NCBI GenBank assembly: GCA_002492525.1
Contig: DKZA01000043.1
Coordinates: 3,208 to 67,207 of the forward strand
Length of the DNA stretch: 64,000 nucleotides
Source of the DNA: Lachnospiraceae bacterium UBA7086
GTDB taxonomy: Bacteria > Bacillota > Clostridia > Lachnospirales > Lachnospiraceae
Direction: 5' to 3'
The translations under genes and the position numbers were made by a program. How positions within the stretch are numbered: the stretch's first letter is position 1; every line of letters begins with the position of its first letter. Shown here piece by piece: positions 62,152 through 64,000 of this stretch. The notes under the pieces are model-generated. The model made no database searches and was not told the DNA's origin. It saw nothing but the letters and a program-made list of their open reading frames with translations.

Positions 62152-63090
62152 TCAGAATTTTTTATTTCTCTTCTGCCATTCCCCGGGATTTATCTGGGCA
62201 AACAACACTGCCGCAAACACCAGAATACACCCCAGAATTTCCCGTCCGATCATGGTCTCATGTAAAATCAGCATCCCCGCCAGTACGGAGAATACCGATT
62301 CCAGACTCATCAACAAAGAAGCGATCGAAGGGTTAATCCCGTTCTGCCCGATAATCTGTAACGTATAGCCCACACCGCAGGACATGACGCCTGCATACAA
62401 GATCGGAATCCACACTTCCCAACTTGTAAACATCTGTGCCCATCCCTGTATGCCCCCCGGCGCGTGTAAAATCTCCACTCCTATCATGGGCACAAGTCCC
62501 AATATCCCGCAGACCAAAAACTGAATACAGGACATGCGCACGCCGTCCACTAACGGAGAGAAGTGATCTATCACCATGATATGCACAGAAAAACAGACTG
62601 CACACAACAGCACCAGAACGTCACTGACATAAAAGGAAAAACCTTCCGTCAGGCATAAAAAATAAAGTCCCACAACCGCTGCCAGAATACTTATCCAGAC
62701 ATTCCAGCGGCATTTTTTACCCAGAAATATCCCCAGTACCGGCACCAACAGAATATAACACGCCGTCAAAAAACCCGCCTTACCTGCGGTGGTGCCATAA
62801 TACATTCCCATCTGCTGAAACGTACTGGCTACAAAAAGCACTGCTCCGCACAAAATCCCTCCCATCCACAGTCTGCGTCTGTCCTGTGGTGTCTTGGGCT
62901 TATGCCCTGCCGTATGACCGTCCAAAAGGCGAATGACCGGCAAAAGTACCGCCGCCCCCATCAAAGAGCGGATACAGTTAAACGTATATGGTCCCGCGGC
63001 AGCGCCCCCTTGTCTTTGCGCCACAAAGGCAACACCCCAGACAAGGGCTGTCAGAATAAGGCAGAGAGAGTTTCGGAATTCTTTTGTCAT
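62152..63090 (-). CDS. EamA/DMT family transporter
   Basis: 312 residues with ten membrane helices in two EamA halves (GVAFVAQRQGGAAAGPYTFNCIRSLMGA early, SLLMSLESVFSVLAGMLILHETMIGREILGCILVFAAVLFAQ late). It is an exporter or importer of small metabolites such as amino acids; the substrate is not predictable. AGGAAGG precedes the ATG. The amt gene follows on the same strand. Confidence 0.9.
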   Translation of the reverse strand: MTKEFRNSLCLILTALVWGVAFVAQRQGGAAAGPYTFNCIRSLMGAAVLLPVIRLLDGHTAGHKPKTPQDRRRLWMGGILCGAVLFVASTFQQMGMYYGTTAGKAGFLTACYILLVPVLGIFLGKKCRWNVWISILAAVVGLYFLCLTEGFSFYVSDVLVLLCAVCFSVHIMVIDHFSPLVDGVRMSCIQFLVCGILGLVPMIGVEILHAPGGIQGWAQMFTSWEVWIPILYAGVMSCGVGYTLQIIGQNGINPSIASLLMSLESVFSVLAGMLILHETMIGREILGCILVFAAVLFAQINPGEWQKRNKKF

Positions 63091-63395
63091 AAATATAATC
63101 CTTCCTGTCCGGATAATTGACTGCGATTATTTATTATAGACATTTAGGTATTACTTGTAAAGCGCAGTATATATAAATATTGGTATCATTCGCACTTTTC
63201 ATGGTACAGATTGTACTTTTAGGGGTATCCTTTGCAAACCCGTCCTATTATCTATATGATATAATGAGCGTTAGTGAGGAGAGTATGCTTGCATATTCGA
63301 CGAACGGCGAATGACGATCATGAATCTCTGATTCATGATATAATAGACGCAGGTTATTGAGCCTGCGTCACAAGAAATACTAACAGTGAGGTACT
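63091..63395 (+). promoter_or_regulatory. Structured intergenic region before the last gene
   Basis: No gene seen. It contains a perfect 10-bp hairpin ATCATGAATC-TCT-GATTCATGAT (63317-63339). Its right edge overlaps a TATAAT (63339-63344). A second hairpin, GACGCAGG/CCTGCGTC (63346-63353 with 63362-63369), lies about 25 bases before the ATG of the next gene. Another TATAAT lies near 63260 without a good -35. The 63317 palindrome may be an operator. Confidence 0.45.
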
Positions 63396-64000
63396 ATGGT
63401 GAAAAAGAATATGGATAAAAAAAATGACAATATAGATAGAGATTCAGAATGGAAAGCACTTTTAGAAAACGAAGCCGAAGCCAATCAATATGCAGCCAAA
63501 TGCCTTGCCGTCTGTGCCGGTGTGGGCGCATTGGCATGGTTGTTTAACCTTCTGGGGATTTTTATTATTCCGGCTAAGATCATGAACATCGGTATGCCTT
63601 TTACAATCCTGTTTTTTCTGCTGCCGGCCCTGCTATGCAAATTAACAGGCGGTACCCCTCTTTGGCTAAAATACGTCATCGTCATCTGCGGCATTATCAG
63701 CATTTTCATCTTGTCCAGCGCTATGCCCAAACACGGCGTTCTGGCCTGGGCGGTGCCACTCGCATTAAGCTGCCATTATTATTCCAAAAAACTGACCAAG
63801 CTGACTCTGATATCCTCATGGGTACTTTTTTCCGCCTCTATTTATCTTGGCATGTACATAGGAGAGGGGGATTTGAATCTGCTGGTGACAGAGCCTGTCA
63901 TAGAAAACCGGGTCATTACAGGCAAAATGCTGTATGAGGCATCTCTTTTCTTTGTGTTCCCACGGGCTCTGATCCTTCTTGGTCTTTCTTCTATCTGCAC
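63396..64000 (+). CDS. Membrane protein, N-terminal part (runs off the window)
   Basis: At least 201 residues, open to the end of the window. It starts MVKKNMDKKNDNIDRDSEWK, a charged cytoplasmic head of about 35 residues. Then come at least five hydrophobic segments (CLAVCAGVGALAWLFNLLG, FTILFFLLPALLC, YVIVICGIISIFIL and later ones). Such an N-terminus is common in membrane diguanylate cyclases, phosphatases or histidine kinases, but no catalytic domain is reached, so no function is assigned. TGAGG stands before the ATG. Confidence 0.7.
   Translation, partial: MVKKNMDKKNDNIDRDSEWKALLENEAEANQYAAKCLAVCAGVGALAWLFNLLGIFIIPAKIMNIGMPFTILFFLLPALLCKLTGGTPLWLKYVIVICGIISIFILSSAMPKHGVLAWAVPLALSCHYYSKKLTKLTLISSWVLFSASIYLGMYIGEGDLNLLVTEPVIENRVITGKMLYEASLFFVFPRALILLGLSSIC

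Overview
The window looks like chromosomal DNA of a gut-type Clostridia, most likely a Lachnospiraceae member. The basis is the gene order (ireB-ruvX-DUF1292-RNase J-ylbF-mltG-like-trmR-trhP, and hrcA-grpE-dnaK-dnaJ behind a CIRCE operator), a type III glutamine synthetase, DUF6465 and XpaC/TelA proteins, consensus sigma-A type promoters, GGAGG ribosome binding sites, and many carbohydrate genes. No rRNA, CRISPR array, insertion sequence, integrase or prophage was recognised.

Layout. 1-5.4 kb: tRNA-Gln (cut by the window edge), glnN with a structured attenuator leader, and an MBOAT/SGNH envelope acylation pair. 5.4-12.5 kb: a minus-strand housekeeping series for tRNA wobble modification, RNA decay and cell-envelope control, then mtaB. 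12.6-21.6 kb: an HPr-like protein, thiI-iscS, rsmE, vanZ, prmA, telA-xpaC and a DUF3048 lipoprotein. 21.8-31.5 kb: a divergent sugar locus. iclR-kdgK-dgoA-dgoD (galactonate breakdown) reads left. An ABC sugar importer plus a GH35 beta-galactosidase reads right. The same palindromic operator sits in both promoters. 31.6-38.1 kb: GNAT, a PBECR4-like nuclease gene, and the heat-shock operon. 38.2-50.1 kb: DUF6465, uppP, patatin, aminotransferase, alpha-galactosidase, glycerol kinase, AEC transporter, DUF4474, metallophosphoesterase and pyruvate kinase. 50.2-59.9 kb: a second galactoside locus (lacZ, two permeases, binding protein). Next to it is an AraC regulator gene broken at a run of nine G, and two envelope genes. 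60.2-64 kb: an Amt-PII fusion ammonium transporter, an EamA exporter and the start of a membrane protein.

How the genes work together. The two ABC/beta-galactosidase loci and the GH36 enzyme point to uptake and hydrolysis of short galactosides. The Dgo branch would take galactonate to pyruvate and glyceraldehyde-3-phosphate. Nitrogen assimilation is represented at both ends (glnN and amt-PII), and both genes have terminator-like hairpins in their leaders. The glnN leader carries two hexaloop hairpins of the kind bound by ANTAR antiterminators. A family of about 60-bp double-hairpin repeats occurs only inside the two ABC/galactosidase loci. The AraC gene beside the lactose-type operon is a candidate for slippage-driven on/off switching.
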